A stretch of DNA of 64,000 bases from Mya arenaria (taxonomy: Eukaryota > Mollusca > Bivalvia > Myida > Myidae), in NCBI RefSeq assembly GCF_026914265.1, contig NC_069135.1, positions 5,597,001 to 5,661,000 on the forward strand, in the 5' to 3' direction. A program made the position numbers and the translations under genes. Positions 1 through 11,590 of the stretch are shown here, in pieces. Positions within the stretch are counted from its first letter, which is position 1, and every line of letters starts with the position of its first letter. Under the pieces are notes generated by a model. It searched no databases and was not told the origin of the DNA. It was given only the letters and a program-made list of their open reading frames with translations.

Positions 1-1124
1 TTCCAGATTCACACAATGGGTCCTCTAACTTTCTTTAATGTGCTTATTATAACAAATTACATATAGATACATTTTATTTATTTTTTTAAACAGGGCCAAT
101 GTTAATATAATACACACAAACAGTATGAAACATAGTTTATTATAGTCTAGTATAGTATTATAGTCAATGTTAGTATACTTCTTATCATTATGGTTATTAT
201 TATGCCAGCTATCAAATATATTTGGGAAATAATAACTTGTTTTTAAAAAAAAATGCATATACATTTCCACAAACTGACTGATGTATAAATTTAAAATATG
301 AATATAAAATGTCATAAATGAAATGAATTTTGGGGATGTTCTTGGGGGCATTTTGACTACCTGCTGGGGGACGCTTTCACCAAAATGGGTACATTTTGAC
401 TGTAAATTGAAAAATATACTTGTTGTTGAAACATGGACTGTTTTCAGATGTGTATATATAATAATAAAAGACTAAAAAAAATTCAGTTCAATAAAACTAC
501 AGCTGGAAAATGAGAAACAAACACAGTGCATGTCAATAATTTATTTTAAGATAATATATAGTTAAAATAGGAAAACATATGATATTGCATCTAACATTAA
601 CTGATCATCATTGACCACAGAGGAACAAGTTTCAACAACCATTAAAAAAGTCAGCTTATTCTACAAGCACACATGTTTTTGACGAAGAATAAGGCAAACT
701 CCTTTTTTTAGATAACATTTAAAGTTAAAACAGATCCATTTGATGGTGGTTAACATCTTCTTGTTTATCGCCTCTTCTATTCTTGGCAACTGTTTGAAGG
801 TTATGTTCCCAGTTGAAGATGTAGTTTTGAAGTTTTCATTAACCATTTATGTCCCTCTCACTGATTATCCCTGGTCATTTCATGGATTTCAGGGTAACAT
901 GTATCATAATCATCCATAAATCATAATTATCACGATCTTCATCTTATACATCATGTGGCTAATAATGGATGATGAGTATTAACAATGAAACAGTGTGTCA
1001 CAACAGTGGCGTAGCACAAGTGTAATATAACTTGTTCAAATGGCTTTGGAATGATTGGACTTCCTCTTCATTTACACACACACATACAGTACAATTTTGT
1101 CCACACATCCACCCACATCTTCAT
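1..1124. other. 3' flank of SMIM30, no other gene seen
   Basis: No coding pattern was found beyond short chance ORFs. The stretch lies downstream of the minus-strand SMIM30 reading frame and probably includes its 3' UTR. A minus-strand AATAAA at 545-540 is a candidate poly(A) signal, which would give a UTR of about 580 nt. A CA-rich run sits near 1075-1090. Confidence 0.5.
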
Positions 1125-1298
1125 CTAACCGGCACGTTTTCTCGCATAATAGCCGAGGCACGCACATATCCCAAGGATGCCAATAATAAGTCCAAGCACT
1201 AAAGCTATACCGTCACCAGCGTCAAATGCGGCAACCCCTGGAATCAGGGAACTGAAAAACATAACTATCAGCTGAAAAAGTGCCATGTTGTCAGCCAT
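1125..1298 (-). CDS. SMIM30: Small integral membrane protein 30 (microprotein)
   Basis: This is a single-exon 57-residue frame. Residues 1-23 form a hydrophobic signal-like segment ending GVAA, followed by the short polar stretch FDAGDGIA, a second hydrophobic segment (about 31-48) and the basic end YYARKRAG. The block DAGDGIALVLG, followed by GICACLGYYARKR, closely matches vertebrate SMIM30 as I recall it (EAGDAIALLLG, then GICACLGVYARKR), including length. SMIM30 is known as an ER and membrane-associated microprotein; its molecular role is still debated. The start at 1298 was chosen because it gives the family length; an internal Met at codon 5 is an alternative. It is transcribed away from EIF4E3, whose start codon lies 269 bp away. 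The frame is too short for most ORF thresholds. Confidence 0.88.
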   Translation of the reverse strand: MADNMALFQLIVMFFSSLIPGVAAFDAGDGIALVLGLIIGILGICACLGYYARKRAG

Positions 1299-1567
1299 CT
1301 TTACAAGTCAGTGGTATCACGTGATGTGTCATATGATTTGTTTGGCGTGTTCGATTAAATTTTATTGTTGTAGGTGGTTGCAGTTGAGTGATAGTGGTTT
1401 TTGCAATACGCGGTAATGATTTTGATAATATAAAAAGGTATTTTTTATTTTAATAGGCTTTGAAAAATTTATGAAGATTGTATTTACAACAAAAACAAAA
1501 ATTAATCGATTAAATATGTGCAGTTTTTGTTTTGATCATGTGACCATGACCTCACTCTGGGCTGAAA
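1299..1567. promoter_or_regulatory. Shared bidirectional promoter region, SMIM30 / EIF4E3
   Basis: This 269-bp interval separates two divergent start codons and must hold both 5' UTRs and core promoters. Two E-box-like sites are visible. TCACGTGATG lies just upstream of SMIM30 (about 1317-1326), and TCATGTGACC lies about 30 bp upstream of the EIF4E3 start (about 1536-1545). The first resembles the CLEAR/M-box type bound by MiT/TFE factors. No TATA box was recognised. Binding is inferred from motif shape only. Confidence 0.5.
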
Positions 1568-4500
1568 ATGGCGGCTCCCAGTGTCTCAAAATTAGAAACA
1601 CCAGAAAATACAGCCACTCCTAGTCCACAGCTGGGTCGATCGGCAATCAATGAAATTCACACATCAGAGCAAAGCGGTGTCCCTCTAAATACACCTTGGA
1701 CATTTTATCTGGACAAGTAAGTATAATGTAGTTTATGTTGTTTTTTGCAGATGTCAAACTCGTATATTAATGTTGCAACATTTTCGGTTTGACAGTTGGC
1801 GGGAAATCTTGATATCTCATAGCGTAATGTGGGACCCCTCCTCAATGAAGCAACAATCTGAATAAAAAAGACGAAAAGATCTAGGTGGTGTTCACTACAA
1901 ATGTACTGTTGCAACGAAATTGTTTTATTCTGCTCACACCTGCAATGCGTTAAGTAGGGCAATGTTTATCTGTTTTGTTTTGTATTCTTGTTGCAACACA
2001 GCCCCACAATGCAGGCAGGGAGCCAAAAATCAAATGTCAGAATGTTTACTGAGCGCATGTCTGGTCTTATATCTTATATAGAAATGCAGTTTACGTTAGA
2101 CAAATTGCATGCCATGATAACATTGCCATCTGTGTATCTAATCAAAATGCATTTTAATGAACTATCTTCCCTTACATACTAATGGGTTTATAGCATTAAC
2201 AAAAGGTCCTAACAATTAACAAGAGTAAATTGCTGTTTTAGCACTTCTGTATGACTAGTGACATTCTGGGTCCTTTTCGATGTTCCTGTGGGTGAAAAGC
2301 TGTCAATTTATTTTACATTGATTCAGATCGACACCAGGGACATCAGCAGCAGAATATGCAGCCTGTTTGAGGAAGCTGTACACAGTTAGCACTGTTCAGG
2401 TACATTGACATCCAGTTATTGAACATACCAATTTTGAAGTACATTGAATGCATGCATTTGTTGAAAACAAATCATTGGAAATATTGTAATGAGGGGTGTC
2501 ATGATATACTAGTATGAAGCAAAATTATGGCTGAACCATTTTATGAATGAAAACAGATGATATATCTTAAGAGAGAAACAATGTTTACAAAATAGTTCAG
2601 AACAAAAGGCTAAATGTGACTTGAAACATAAAATCATTGAATTCATGCTGTCTGGAAACTTTGCAATACAGATATAAGAAAATAGTGGTGGTGGATCAGA
2701 AAACCACTTTAACTTAAGCATTATAGTTTTTCTATAGTTTAGTGTTCAGTGTTCCTGTTTTAAGTCAAGTTTCGAGGCAAAACTGAAATGATTCTGATAT
2801 ATTGTTTGTTTTAACAGTTTCAACTTTAAAAATATATTCAAGTCAAATTCATTCAAATATGTCCTAGTCTTTATTCATATATGAGTTAAATGATGCAATA
2901 TACCATGTCACTTATCATTGAACCTTTCTCTGTATTTTAATATACTCTTGGTATGCTCTTGGGGTATTGTGACACCCCTAATTGAAATTGATCAATCAAT
3001 ATGTGATTTGAATTACTATATGGGCTGTTTCAAAAAAAATGGTACCATTAAGTTTTTCTATTGTATAATTATTTCTTGATAAGCATTATGCACAATTCGC
3101 TGTATTTCAGTTATGTACCAACTTTTTGCACTACTTTGCAAAGTTTGATTAGAATATGTCAGACCAATAAAAAAATATTTGAAATACCTTAACTTAAGCT
3201 GGTTTTCCTCAGAATGCTTGTAATTGTAGTTATTTTGTAAAACCATGGCAATGAACAAACATACTACGAAAAAATAATCGCACAAATAATTAGGGAAACT
3301 TTTCAAAAGAAAGTCTTAAACTTCTAGTGCAAGTATTTTTCTTTAGATTTAAAATGTTAATTGTGAAGCAATACATGTAATAGTTTAAACATATTTATTT
3401 TACAACGATTGTGAAACAAGTTATTACAACATTATATTAATCACTCTCGTTAGCACGATTTTACGCGAGAGTGTGGTCTTGTGTTGTGGGGGAAACCGGA
3501 GAACCCGGAGAAAACCCACTTGTCCGGCTTGGTGACCACAAACCAAACTCACATGCGCCCAAGCCGGGAATCGAACCCGGGTCGCCTAGGTGAGAAGCGA
3601 GTGCGCTAACCACTGCGCTAACCGGACAATACATGTAATCTTTGAGTTCAGGCCAAAAAATGTACATTGTGAACTACTATTCCTCCAATATCTGACACTA
3701 TATGGTGACAACCGGAGTTTGTCAGGAGTGCAACATTTACTACTTAATCAATAGTGGTGAGTAAATTTTAATGGTTCAGTTAAAAACAGGTGAAGTTGCA
3801 TTTCCAGGAAGTATTTTATCAATACTTTCAGATTTCAGCACTAACAACTGTACTTGATGCACTCACTATCAGCATTAGGCTAATAACTGCATGTCAGGAG
3901 TGCAACGCTTTTTGAAGCATTTATGTGGCATGTTGTTTTAACCGATTGGAAAATGTAAATTTATTGCTAGGACTTACCTTTTTTTTTTCAAAGTAGTCAT
4001 ATAAAAGATGTATTTGAAATGAAAAACTGGTATTGAAATGAGTTTTAAATGATAAAATTGGTTTACGTATTAAATCCATATTTCAGATTTTATTGAAACT
4101 GAAACATGAAAAATATAATTATGGACATTTAAAAATAAAACCTTACTAATGAATAACATCAAAGTAAATGTAATAGGTTTAGAATAAACATTAAAGTTGA
4201 ATTTTAAAGAAAGATTCATTCCCATTTTTTTGAAAATTAACACAGCTTAACTTGATGCACTCCTGACAAAATTTTATAGAATGAAACTAAAAGTTTGATT
4301 AAAAAAGACACACAGTAATTATATTTTGCAGTGACTCTAGTGTTATTTGAAGAACTATTTTGACTGTAAACAATGGAGAGACTTATTGTTGATTTACCTG
4401 TCATAAGGAGATCACAAATAAAACTAAAATACACATTCCACAATACAAATAAATGCCTCATCAGAGAGATCCAAGAGATTCCGAGAGAAAATGAGACAGA

Positions 4501-7500
4501 AAGGAAGAGAAACCCAAAGTATAAAGAAGAAATAAAGCAAAAAAGACTATTGAATCCTACTTATGATGCAAAAGCATTGTCAGATATCAGATGATGGCAG
4601 TAAGTAAGCCGCAAAAAAAAAGCTATAACAGAAGAGAAGACTAAAAAGCTGACACCAATACACACCTGTAAGACTTCCAATGAAAACCAAAAGTCTAGTC
4701 TTTAAAGCAGCAGATAGATTTTGTATAAGAAAGAGAACTGAGCATGTAGGCAAACACCCAAGTCGAAGAGCTTGGACACCTGATAAAAAGCCACCTGAAG
4801 AAGAAGGTCCAAGCTGCTAGGAGAAAGTAGTGATTTATAAAGGAAAGGAGAACTGGGAGTCAGTATTGAACTTGAAGTTGGAAGACCAAGAAAAGAAGTG
4901 TCAGATGTTAAGAAGAAGCTGGCATTTTCCACCATGGATTTACAACTTGATAGAAAAGAGCTAAACAGTTACATGAAAAGAAAAAAGAACGGTAAAACAA
5001 GTTAAGGACAAAGGCTAAAGCTTACAAGAAGACTGATATTCTCCAAGTTTCAAGAAGCAATAGTTGTTGAGTGTAATGTTTCTGGATTTTTTTTCATTAT
5101 GCATACCATCATTACAGAATGATATGATGGAACTTTGTTTGTTTAATTCAAAACTTATATTAACGATGAATGAATACTTTTTCACGTAATTCCAATAAAA
5201 TTTATTCACTTTCAGAATACAAAGCGAAGACAATCATATGTATTGTTTTAACACTATTTAAACAAATATGATTGATTTTTAAGGAAGATCATCATAACTG
5301 ATGCACATACTTTTAATGAAGAAAATGTTATTGTGCAGTTTACATATCATTTTTTTTGTCAGGAGTGCAACGTTTCTGGCAATTTAGATATGTAAATAAA
5401 TTGTGGCATCAAAAATTTTAACAGTGATTAACTCTTTTGAAACTTTCAGAAAGTTCAAGGTTGTCTTTCAAAGAAACATTTTGGATATTAATGTTTTAAT
5501 CTGGCTATTATTTTAACCAAGGCATAAACTTTTGTGTGCACACATTGCGAAAAAAAACAACAATATTGTAATAAAAAACATATTTCTAGTTCAAAATTGG
5601 ACATACAGTTGCTTTGAAGGTGTTAAATTGTGTAAAACTTCTTTGCCAATGAAACTCAAAACCATCTATGTTTACTTTGTTGAGTAGTTTTCAAAATTTT
5701 GATATGTTAGCTGATCTAGTTATTCATATGTTTTTCCTTTATCAAGTTCATTAAAAGTTCTGCTTACAATTTATATTGGTTGTTTTCAATGAACCATTTG
5801 CATTTTTGTAAACTTTGATAATTGTAGATCATTTGGATATGTTAAATGAAGTGATGTAAACACTTTAAAAAATGAGTAAATTTTCTGCCTCTGGTACCAT
5901 TTTTTTTAAACAGCCCATATCATCAGTTTGGTTGAAAGGTTTTTATTAATCAGTTTAAATAAAATGGTAAACTGGTACTTACCAGTGAATAAAAATGCAG
6001 AGTTTCCTTTGGTTAGCTTTTCTTGCTTGTGATTTAAATCATTTCAGCACACAAGGTAACTTGTTCTATAAGGAATATTAATATTGATGTTTTATTAGGG
6101 TTTCTGGAGTGTATACAACAACATCCCAACTGTTAACAAGCTTGGTTCCCGGTACAGTTACCACCTGATGAGACACGAGCGGAGACCAGTGTGGTGGGTG
6201 CATCTATTTTTTCCTTAGTTCTAAAGCTAATCAGACACACATCTTTTAAAAAGAAATCATTTAAAATTAATTTTATGTAACTCGTGTCAAAAGATGGTAT
6301 TATTGATAACTTATGATGTGAACAGAGTTTATAGATACAAATGGTTTCAATGCACCCAATACCAAAATGTCAAATGTTTCCTTAATGATGTTAAGTATTT
6401 TCAAGACACTTAAGCCTCAAATCGGAATATGTCTGACCTTGATTACTTATGTGTAATAATTTGAATCCATAGAATCCATCTGCATTTGTTTATCAATGGC
6501 TCTCAATATATTTTCATTAGTGAGTTGAGTTTGAGTTGAGTAGAGTATAATGGTTATAATAACATTGTATTTAAATCAGGGCCGCTGGCATCAAGTGAAT
6601 TAAGGAGTACCATTTTAATATATAAATGGATAAATAATGTGTACAATTGTTCTATAAGAAGTGTTTGCATTGTTGCAGGGAGGACCCATATAACTGTAAT
6701 GGGGGAAACTGGAGGATGAAATGCCATAAATGGGACACGGTGAGACTGCGTTCTCACTGGTTTACTAGTTGTACATTTAGACTGGTCTACTAGTTGTACA
6801 TTTAGACTGGTTAACTATTTGTAGATTTAGACTTGTTCACTAGTTGTAGATTTTGACTGGTTTAAATGTTTCATTGTATCAGACTGCAATATACTTTGCC
6901 TTCCTAATTACACATTTTGTGACAAATAACCATCAGTACAAGGTACATAATCATTATGCATAAGTCAATTGTAACCACGGCTCTGGGGAATAGCGGGGAC
7001 TTTGACTTTCGGTCCAGCCAAGCCAAGGTAAAATCCCCACCCTGCTGGGACAACCTGAAATACCTGCCAAATGCCCTGCACCACATGGACGATAGGTAAG
7101 GACCATTCCCCACTATTTTGGGCGCCAAGATAAAACCACTGCATTCACCCGGCACTGCGGGGCCACCTGGAAGGTAAAAACACGGCCCATTTCCCTGGCT
7201 ATCCCCGGTATACCCCCGGGCTGGGGGGGGGGGGCGTGGTTACAATTCATTGGTGCATTATGCTTAGGATTTAAATGAGACACTGATATTATAACATAAA
7301 TATGTATTCAGTCTTTTATTGTGCATAGCTTATCAACAGATACTGCCTTGAAAGATTAGTATATGCCTGTACATGTAACACAGAAGGTTACTGCTTTTAG
7401 TTTCACAGTACACATATAGGATACATAATTGTCAGATATGATTTTTCAGCAATTATGTTAATGTTTCAGCAAAAAGTTTGGCAGGAATTGCTGCTGGCAG

Positions 7501-10500
7501 CTATTGGAGAACATCTATCAGACTTTCTTGCTGAAGGTGGGCATGAACAATTCTTGCAAAAATATATATGTAAAAGAATACCTATGGTTGTGGCACAATG
7601 TTTAATTATTTATTTAGCTTATGGCCACATCCAACAGAGTGATCACCTAGTTTCATGGTTTATCAGGGCGTTCATTAAAGGATGTTGGGAAGTATGCTGC
7701 TCCCTAAAATTGAGTTTAACTTCTGAAATTGAGTTCTTGGAAGTACAAAATCATTCATAATTTTGATGAATGCTTCTTAATGTGAAACCTTGGAAGTTCA
7801 AATTATCAAAATAAGGTATCAGTGTTACTTTATTGTCTTAATGGTCACCATTTCAGTGTTGAGGTCAATTGAATTATGTTAGTTTATACGTGAATTTCAA
7901 ACCTTATACTTTCAAATAAGTTAATTTTAAACATACTAGTTTAAAAATAGTGGAAAAGTTGTAAGGGTGCAAGAGACTTTAAAAGCCTAGTTTTAGGAAT
8001 GTTTGGCATGATAATTACCTGCTGGGCATCTCCTGCTAATTGCACTGGTGTCACAGTAGGGGCCAATTTTCTGTGTATTCGTTTATTAACTCAGAGCCAT
8101 TTAGGGTCCATTTATATAATAAAACTTCAAAAACTGCACAGCAGGATACTCAGATCGGTGATCTGATAAGAGGGACCAAGGCAAGTAGATTAAGATCAAT
8201 AAACAGAGGTTGTGTACTATACACAATTTGTTATTTATTTATTTTTTTTGGGGGGGGGGAGGGGTCACTTATAGAAGGCTTAAACTAGGCCTTTCACTTC
8301 AACAATTCAGAGAAAAAAATCCAAAATTGATAGCAATAAAGTTCAAATTCTTGATGGAAGCCCTGTGAATAATCCATTGGACCTGTCTTTTATTTATGTG
8401 TGACAATCAAATTCAGGCCAATGGTAAACGGTATCAACCGTCATATTTGATAACATTTTACAGGAAACAAAAGATCATTTCAGATATATGATCACAGCTA
8501 CAAAGAAAACACACACCACCAATACTTCCTTATGCACTGTTGATCAAATCTACCATAATTTTGTTTTCTTTAAGGAGACGAGATTAGTGGAATCAGTGTC
8601 AGTATGCGTGAGAGGGATGATATCGTTACAATTTGGAACACAAAGTCGCAGCTCTCAGAAAAGTCTGATATACTGGTGAAGGTGAAAGAGCTGGTTCCTG
8701 ACGTTAACTTTACAGCAGCCTTTTACAAAGGTAAGATGAAATGGTTTTGAACCTTGTCATGTAAGCTTCATTTCACAATGTATAACCAGACCAATTATAA
8801 ATCAAGTGAAGTAAATTTTGACATGCCGAACATAGTTTATCGGTGACAACTTACTTTGAGTTTTTTTCTCTGAATGGAAAGGTAATATCCCATCATCTTC
8901 TTTAGGGCTTGTAACATTTACTTACAAAAATAATAGTTAATTACTTATATTTATTATTATGAAACAAAGGCTGATGAAGTATTTTCAGTTATTGTACTAT
9001 AAGTGTAAATAAGAATCCAGAATGTTGTGAAATATGACAGAATTATAATATTAAAGTGACACTCATATTTGAAATCAATACACAAACATGTATAACAAGC
9101 ATTAATTTTGAGTGATAAGGCTTTAACTACTTTAATACTAAATAATGCATTTATGGAAATATTAATTAATGATAACAAGATTGTAACTGTGCATATTAAT
9201 TATCTGAAAACAGACAATTATTAAATGACTAGTGGGTCCTATAAAAATTTACAGTGATTAAGTATCGTCTCATAAGGTCGAAATGCCGTGTTTTTTGCAC
9301 CTTTCTTTTGAATTAAACATGTTATCCTTCATAAGAACCATTGTTTTCGATATTTATATATATTTTATGGTAAATTAAAACAAATGTAAGATTAAGAGTG
9401 CATCTATAATACTGACCTTTACATTTTTTCCCCATAAACTCTCCTCGAAAGATTACCAATGTAGTAACATTGACAAATGAGCGGAACTAATTTTCAAATT
9501 TAAAACATTGAAAATTCTTCAAACCAAGTACCAACATTGGTGCCGATTCTTGCAATTACTACTTAGCCATTCTATATAGTAACCTTAGGCATGACAGTTT
9601 CAAACTTTAGTCAAGGCTGTTTTGGTTTTTTTTTAATAAATCCAATCTTTCAGACATAAATGAACATTAAAAATTGTTTTAGAGTTCAATGGAGAAGTCA
9701 TTTAATAGCTACAAACATGTTTTCATGTCAACTCCAGTGGTTATTACTGCATTTATTCCAGTCAACGCATCACCAGATTTCATTAATTTCATGTTTATTG
9801 TCAATATGATTACCAATTGAAATATGTATTAGAATAGTGAATGATATTATCGAACACAACTGGTATATCAGTATTAATTTTGTGTATTTTTTGGACCCCA
9901 AAATGTTTAAAAATTTGATTCTGCTTCAAATTGGCTTTCAAACATGTTACCATTTGTGAAACAGTGAGATATTTTTTAATCAGAACCATTTGTTTGATTT
10001 ATACGGTCGAAACGAATGATGGGCATCTGCTATGGGAAAGGGGAATCACCGCTGTATACATTTGAAAAATATTTATAAATATAAGTTAAAAAATACAGTG
10101 ATTTATTTTGTATGTAGAATAATGAAGAAGGCAAGGTTAAGGCTGTTTAAGGGTGCCCCATCCTGGTCTGGTCAATAAATGAAGATATTTTATTGTTGAA
10201 TATTATTTTTTCTCAAATTATTTTCTGAAACAACGAGAAAATGTGAATATATACCTATTCATTTCATGCATTTATTGAATCTTGAATGGAATTTTCAGTT
10301 TGACTTGTGGATTTCAAGATTGCATAAATGCTTCTGAAATGAATTTCAATTCTTATCTGGGCAACCACATACAAACACAGTCATGATACTCCTAAATCTG
10401 TTAACTTCTTAGTCAGTTAGAAACATTCTCATTCATCAGAGGTTTGATAATGATAAATCTAATGCATAACATCATCACTCTGGTGAACGAGAATGGTTAG

Positions 10501-10645
10501 AAAATGATATGTAAAACACCCGTCCAAATTATATTACATTTAATAATATTTTCTAGCGATAACTTTAACAACCATTTTATAATGATTTCATGTCTCTGTT
10601 TCAGCATTTCAAACTCACCAGGCGTTTGAAGGACACAGCAAATAA
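1568..10645 (+). CDS. EIF4E3: Eukaryotic translation initiation factor 4E type 3 (class III cap-binding protein)
   Basis: Seven coding exons join in phase to 213 aa (human protein 224 aa): 1568-1716, 2327-2399, 6099-6193, 6679-6739, 7470-7536, 8575-8730 and 10605-10645. Every intron has GT-AG ends. Residues 39-50 ([12 protein letters not shown]), 76-83 (FWSVYNNI), 95-107 ([13 protein letters not shown]), [29 protein letters not shown] and the end HQAFEGHSK align well with human eIF4E3 as recalled. W106 and E107 correspond to the cap-contacting Trp102/Glu103 of eIF4E1. Tyr60 (AAEYAAC) falls where eIF4E1 has Trp56 and mammalian eIF4E3 has Cys; Cys or Tyr there is typical of class III. The family binds m7G-capped mRNA in the cytoplasm and is reported to lack strong eIF4G binding. 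The start follows GCTGAAA, ahead of MAAPSVSK. The 3' UTR end is not determined. Confidence 0.93.
3382..3626 (-). mobile_element. tRNA-derived SINE with 13-bp target duplication
   Basis: Read on the minus strand, the head is tRNA-like: an A-box region (TTAGCGCAGTGGTTAGCGCA) is followed by a B box (GGTTCGATTCC). Next comes a central block rich in CCGG (GTTTTCTCCGGGTTCTCCGG) that resembles the conserved core shared by metazoan MetaSINEs. An AT-rich tail ends the element. Identical 13-bp direct repeats CAATACATGTAAT lie at 3369-3381 and 3627-3639, so both insertion edges are defined. It landed inside the 2.9-kb DNA transposon and is therefore younger than it. The core-family assignment is from memory. 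Confidence 0.85.
4373..5005 (+). other. Charged coding relic inside the DNA transposon
   Basis: A 73-codon frame begins [17 protein letters not shown] and is very rich in Lys, Arg and Glu. Lysine- and glutamate-rich text continues past its stop in the same general region to about 5000, broken by several stops (for example around a [11 protein letters not shown] segment). The bias differs from the AT-rich surroundings and suggests a decayed gene carried by the element, either an old transposase or a captured host fragment. No family was recognised. Confidence 0.3.
6967..7247. mobile_element. GC-rich short inverted-repeat element (MITE-like)
   Basis: Perfect 13-bp terminal inverted repeats AATTGTAACCACG bound a 281-bp segment. 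Its interior is far richer in G and C than the flanks, with runs of CCCC and a poly-G tract near 7222-7234. It lies in EIF4E3 intron 4. No coding capacity is seen. A clean target-site duplication could not be decided. Confidence 0.6.
9054..9560 (+). repeat. Dispersed repeat, copy 1 (EIF4E3 intron 6)
   Basis: This segment aligns over roughly 300 bp with 11246-11590. Shared anchors include ATGTATAACAA, TTTTGAGTGATAA, AATGCATTTATGGAAA, GATAACAA, TTGCACCTTTCTTT and TTTTCGATATTTATATAT. The copies carry many small differences and indels, so the family is not recent. The element type is unknown; no inverted ends or tRNA head are visible. Confidence 0.7.
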
Positions 10646-11245
10646 TCTTAGGAATCGACGCATTGTGATATTTTATTGTTAAAACATGTACAAATGTTGT
10701 TACACTACACAATTCTACTGCAGTTTGTAACTGCTTCTCACTATTCCAAAGAGATTTTGTAACCTGTGATTGATGCCCAATAGAGGGGATTGTAAGTGCT
10801 TATAACTTCCATGTGTGTCTGAAAACTGAGGCAGCATAATTTTGCATTATAAATGTAGATGTTTGCATTTTTGCTTTCGGCTTATTTTATGTGGTTATGA
10901 ATTTAGAAGGACTGAATTTATTGTTGAAGGCCCTCTTTGAAAAGTTTTAAGTTCCCGACCTGAAAGGTTTCTTTGAAATAATGAAATTAAATAATCTACA
11001 GTAAAAGCATGCCACTGGTGCATTATAATTTTCTGAGCCGTTTTCCTTCACTAAATTGTTGATCGTGAATATTATGCCTCTAATTGTAATGGATTAAAAT
11101 TAAAAGAAGGTTACTGCTGCATTTTGACAATAATTTGATGGTTTAAATACTAACATTACATGGCTTAACCCAGATGATTGTCCTTTTACCAGAAAGAAAA
11201 TGTTTATTTAATTGATATAGTCGAATGAAATGAATTTTTATTTAA

Positions 11246-11590
11246 AGTGATACTCTTATTTAAAATCAATACAAACACATGTATAACAAACATAAATTTT
11301 GAGTGATAAACCTTTAACTAATGCATTTATGGAAAATATTAATTGATGATAACAACAGTGTAACTGTGTATAGCTGAAAACTCACAAATAAAAGATATAC
11401 AATGATCAACTATTGTCTCAAAAGGCAGAAATACATGCACCTTTCTTTCAAATGAAACACTTTAATCTTTATAAAAATCTGTTTTCGATATTTATATATC
11501 CTTTTCGATAAATTAAGACAATTCTTTGGATAAAAAGTGCATCTTTAAAGATAAATTTTCTTTAAATTATCAGCAATTGTTTTTTGTCCG
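11246..11590 (+). repeat. Dispersed repeat, copy 2
   Basis: This is the partner of the copy at 9054-9560, in the same orientation about 2.2 kb downstream. The words ATGTATAACAAACAT, TTTTGAGTGATAA and TTTTCGATATTTATATA are retained. Presence in both intron 6 and the 3' flank of EIF4E3 fits either a segmental duplication or two insertions of one family. Confidence 0.7.

Larger units (their letters stand above)
3021..5917. mobile_element. 2.9-kb DNA transposon with TA target duplication, in EIF4E3 intron 2
   Basis: The ends are near-perfect inverted repeats of about 27 bp. The left end begins TGGGCTGTTTC and continues through an A-run to ATGGTACCA; the right end is its mirror, finishing AAACAGCCCA. 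Both ends are flanked by TA (3019-3020 and 5918-5919), as in Tc1/mariner-type insertions. The interior carries at least three direct copies and one inverted copy of a TCAGGAGTGCAAC-like word (near 3722, 3895, 4254 and 5360). It also holds one SINE and a charged ORF relic. I see no transposase signature such as a DDE core, so it is probably non-autonomous or decayed. Confidence 0.75.

Noticed and set aside
25-351. 108-codon minus ORF at the left edge
   Set aside because: It is AT-rich, hydrophobic by composition, without a recognisable domain, and lies beyond the SMIM30 3' flank.
3461-3667. 68-codon minus ORF with [20 protein letters not shown]
   Set aside because: It is a translation of the tRNA-derived SINE. 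Such peptides are a well-known artefact of SINE sequence.
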